NCBI RefSeq assembly: GCF_007567505.1
Contig: NZ_CP041783.1
Location: 4,402,001 to 4,466,000 of the forward strand
Source: Shewanella donghaensis
GTDB taxonomy: Bacteria > Pseudomonadota > Gammaproteobacteria > Enterobacterales > Shewanellaceae
Reading direction: 5' to 3'
DNA: 64,000 bases
Shown in pieces: positions 62,698 to 64,000 of this stretch. Under the pieces are notes generated by a model, which saw only the letters and a program-made list of their open reading frames with translations, searched no databases and had not been told where the DNA came from. The first letter of the stretch is position 1; each line of letters opens with the position of its first letter. A program made the translations under genes and the position numbers.

Positions 62698-64000
62698 GTG
62701 AAGAAAGGTTTAACAGTATTTACTCGGCATATTAGTGTCTCTTCAAAAACCGTAAAAGCAATATCAGTGGTATTAGGTTTTAGTTTTTTTGGCAGCGCGG
62801 TAGCGACTGAAGCCAAGGATATCTTTGAAACTAAATTCCCCGATCATTATGAATCCTGGGCTGCAACTGAAGAGCAGTCAGAGCGCGAAGATATGTTAGC
62901 GCAATATCCTGCCAATATTATCTTATGGGCGGGTTCATCTTTTGCGAAGGAATATCACAGTCCACGCGGACACCAATTTGCAGTTGCAGACGTGACCCAA
63001 ACATTGCGAACAGGTGTACCACCCAAAGCGGGTGAGAAGGGTTTATCTGCCAGTTGCTGGACCTGTAAAACCCCTGATGCACCTCGTTTGATTAACGAAC
63101 TTGGCTTTGAAGGTTATTCAGCTAAAAACTTCACCGATGTGGGCACTGAAATTAACAGCGTTGTTTATTGTAGTGATTGCCATGAAGATGGCTCTGCAAA
63201 ATTAGCGCTACCAAGAGCCCATGCTCAAAATGCAATGAACAAAGCGGGTATTCCGTTTGATAAGCAATCGGTTTCAATGCAAGGTGCGCAAGTGTGTGGA
63301 CAGTGCCATGTGACTTATTATTTCCAACCTGAGAAAAGTAACATAGTTAACATGCCTTGGATCTTCGGTAGTACAGCTGATGATATTGAGAAGTACTATG
63401 ATACCCGTCGTTTTTTCGAATGGATCCACCCTATTTCAAAAACGCCAATACTGAAAGCGCGTCATCCTGAATTCGAGCATTGGAGTCGTAGTAAGCATGC
63501 TGAGCAAGGCGTAACGTGTATTACTTGTCATATGCCTGCAGAAGAAAATGAAAAAGGTGAGACATTTACCAGTCATAAGGTTGATAAAGCATTACCGTAT
63601 TTTGATCAAACCTGTAAAGGCTGTCATCAAAGTAAAGATGAAATCACCGCTAAGCTAAATAGTGATAAGCAAGAAATCGATGCTATGGCACGTAAAGTTG
63701 AAGGCTTGTTAGTTAAAGCACATTACGAAGCCAAAGCCGCTTGGGATGCTGGTGCAAATTGGCATCAAATGAATGAAGGCATTATGGGTATTCGTCATGG
63801 TCAATGGCGTTGGGATTTTGCAATGGCTTCACATGGTTTATATGCTCATAACCCAGATGAAGGTCGTGAGTTATTAACTAAAGCGACTGAGCAAGCTACC
63901 GCTGCTCGTGAGTCTATTGCGGGAGTGCTCAGATTACTTAAGGTTACCGAAGTGCAATACCCTGATATCAGCAGTAAAGAATCTGCTCATGCTGCTGTGG
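62698..64000 (+). CDS. nrfA: Ammonia-forming cytochrome c nitrite reductase NrfA (C-terminus cut by window edge)
   Basis: Reduces nitrite to ammonium with six electrons in the periplasm; also acts on NO and hydroxylamine. Start GTG 62698 with AAGGA upstream; signal peptide ends near AVAT. Five heme sites: the lysine-ligated catalytic CWTCK at residue 120, then CSDCH (158), CGQCH (200), CITCH (274) and CKGCH (306). Reads 434 codons, open at the window end; Shewanella NrfA is about 467 residues, so roughly 30 are missing. Shewanella strains often carry nrfA alone, with electrons from CymA, which fits the absence of nrfBCD here. Confidence 0.95.
   Translation, partial: MKKGLTVFTRHISVSSKTVKAISVVLGFSFFGSAVATEAKDIFETKFPDHYESWAATEEQSEREDMLAQYPANIILWAGSSFAKEYHSPRGHQFAVADVTQTLRTGVPPKAGEKGLSASCWTCKTPDAPRLINELGFEGYSAKNFTDVGTEINSVVYCSDCHEDGSAKLALPRAHAQNAMNKAGIPFDKQSVSMQGAQVCGQCHVTYYFQPEKSNIVNMPWIFGSTADDIEKYYDTRRFFEWIHPISKTPILKARHPEFEHWSRSKHAEQGVTCITCHMPAEENEKGETFTSHKVDKALPYFDQTCKGCHQSKDEITAKLNSDKQEIDAMARKVEGLLVKAHYEAKAAWDAGANWHQMNEGIMGIRHGQWRWDFAMASHGLYAHNPDEGRELLTKATEQATAARESIAGVLRLLKVTEVQYPDISSKESAHAAV

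Noticed and set aside
1..64000. Mobile elements, prophage, tRNA or rRNA genes
   Set aside because: I saw no transposase, integrase, phage structural gene, clear terminal inverted repeats, or tRNA/rRNA sequence; a dedicated tRNA scan would be needed to exclude a tRNA completely.

Overview
The window reads as chromosomal DNA of a Shewanella-type gammaproteobacterium with low to moderate GC. Supporting evidence is the lptD-surA-pdxA-rsmA operon, an OmcA/MtrC-family decaheme lipoprotein cytochrome, the ammonia-forming nitrite reductase NrfA with its CWTCK heme, and several small families typical of Shewanella and Vibrio (DUF2960, DUF3019, PBPRA1643-type SEC-C, DUF1289). The low-GC style resembles S. 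frigidimarina-like species, but that species-level guess is inference. I found no transposase, integrase, phage gene, CRISPR array, tRNA or rRNA. Both window edges cut genes: rsmA on the left and nrfA on the right.

Layout. 1-5484 (minus) is the envelope/RNA operon lptD-surA-pdxA-rsmA. Divergent from it (5617-9933, plus) are amgK-murU for cell-wall sugar recycling, djlA, a small outer-membrane barrel protein and a 2-hydroxyacid dehydrogenase. 10101-14218 holds purT, a YiaW/YiaV-like membrane pair, a DUF4136 lipoprotein and a DUF1289 protein. 14292-17575 (minus) is a tightly packed signalling operon: MipA/OmpV-like protein, DUF3019 protein, OmpR-type regulator, histidine kinase. 17715-22170 carries a small secreted protein, a YcxB-like protein, glnD and an rsuA-family pseudouridine synthase. 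22270-25931 is a LysR regulator followed by a solitary decaheme surface cytochrome. 26456-29249 has an acetate permease, a POT-type transporter and a SEC-C protein.

29513-35722 is the main accessory island: an alternative chaperone-usher pilus locus with a DUF4402 major pilin, a PapD-like chaperone, a 1035-residue usher with an unusual membrane-anchored low-complexity N-terminus, a second DUF4402 protein, and a divergent third secreted protein with a DUF4402-like pattern. This is the best candidate for an under-described system here.

35817-46554 returns to core genes: valS-holC-pepA (minus), lptF-lptG (plus), a diguanylate cyclase, an RDD protein, a DUF2960 protein and a secreted DsrE-like protein. 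46638-58015 holds a putative DUF2913 protein, a secreted thioredoxin-fold protein, a DEAD-box helicase, two divergent M24 peptidases, an FKBP isomerase, DUF1294, YceI, DUF418, DUF4442 and DUF368 proteins. 58518-64000 holds a DUF523-DUF1722 protein next to a photolyase, then nnrS and nrfA.

Non-coding structure that gene calls do not explain includes a degenerate roughly 15-18 bp tandem repeat with a CTCAA core beside the 3' ends of three unrelated genes, a 16-nt (AAACCT)n motif placed before two terminators, a 13-bp perfect hairpin after the DUF368 gene, and several inverted repeats positioned like operators.
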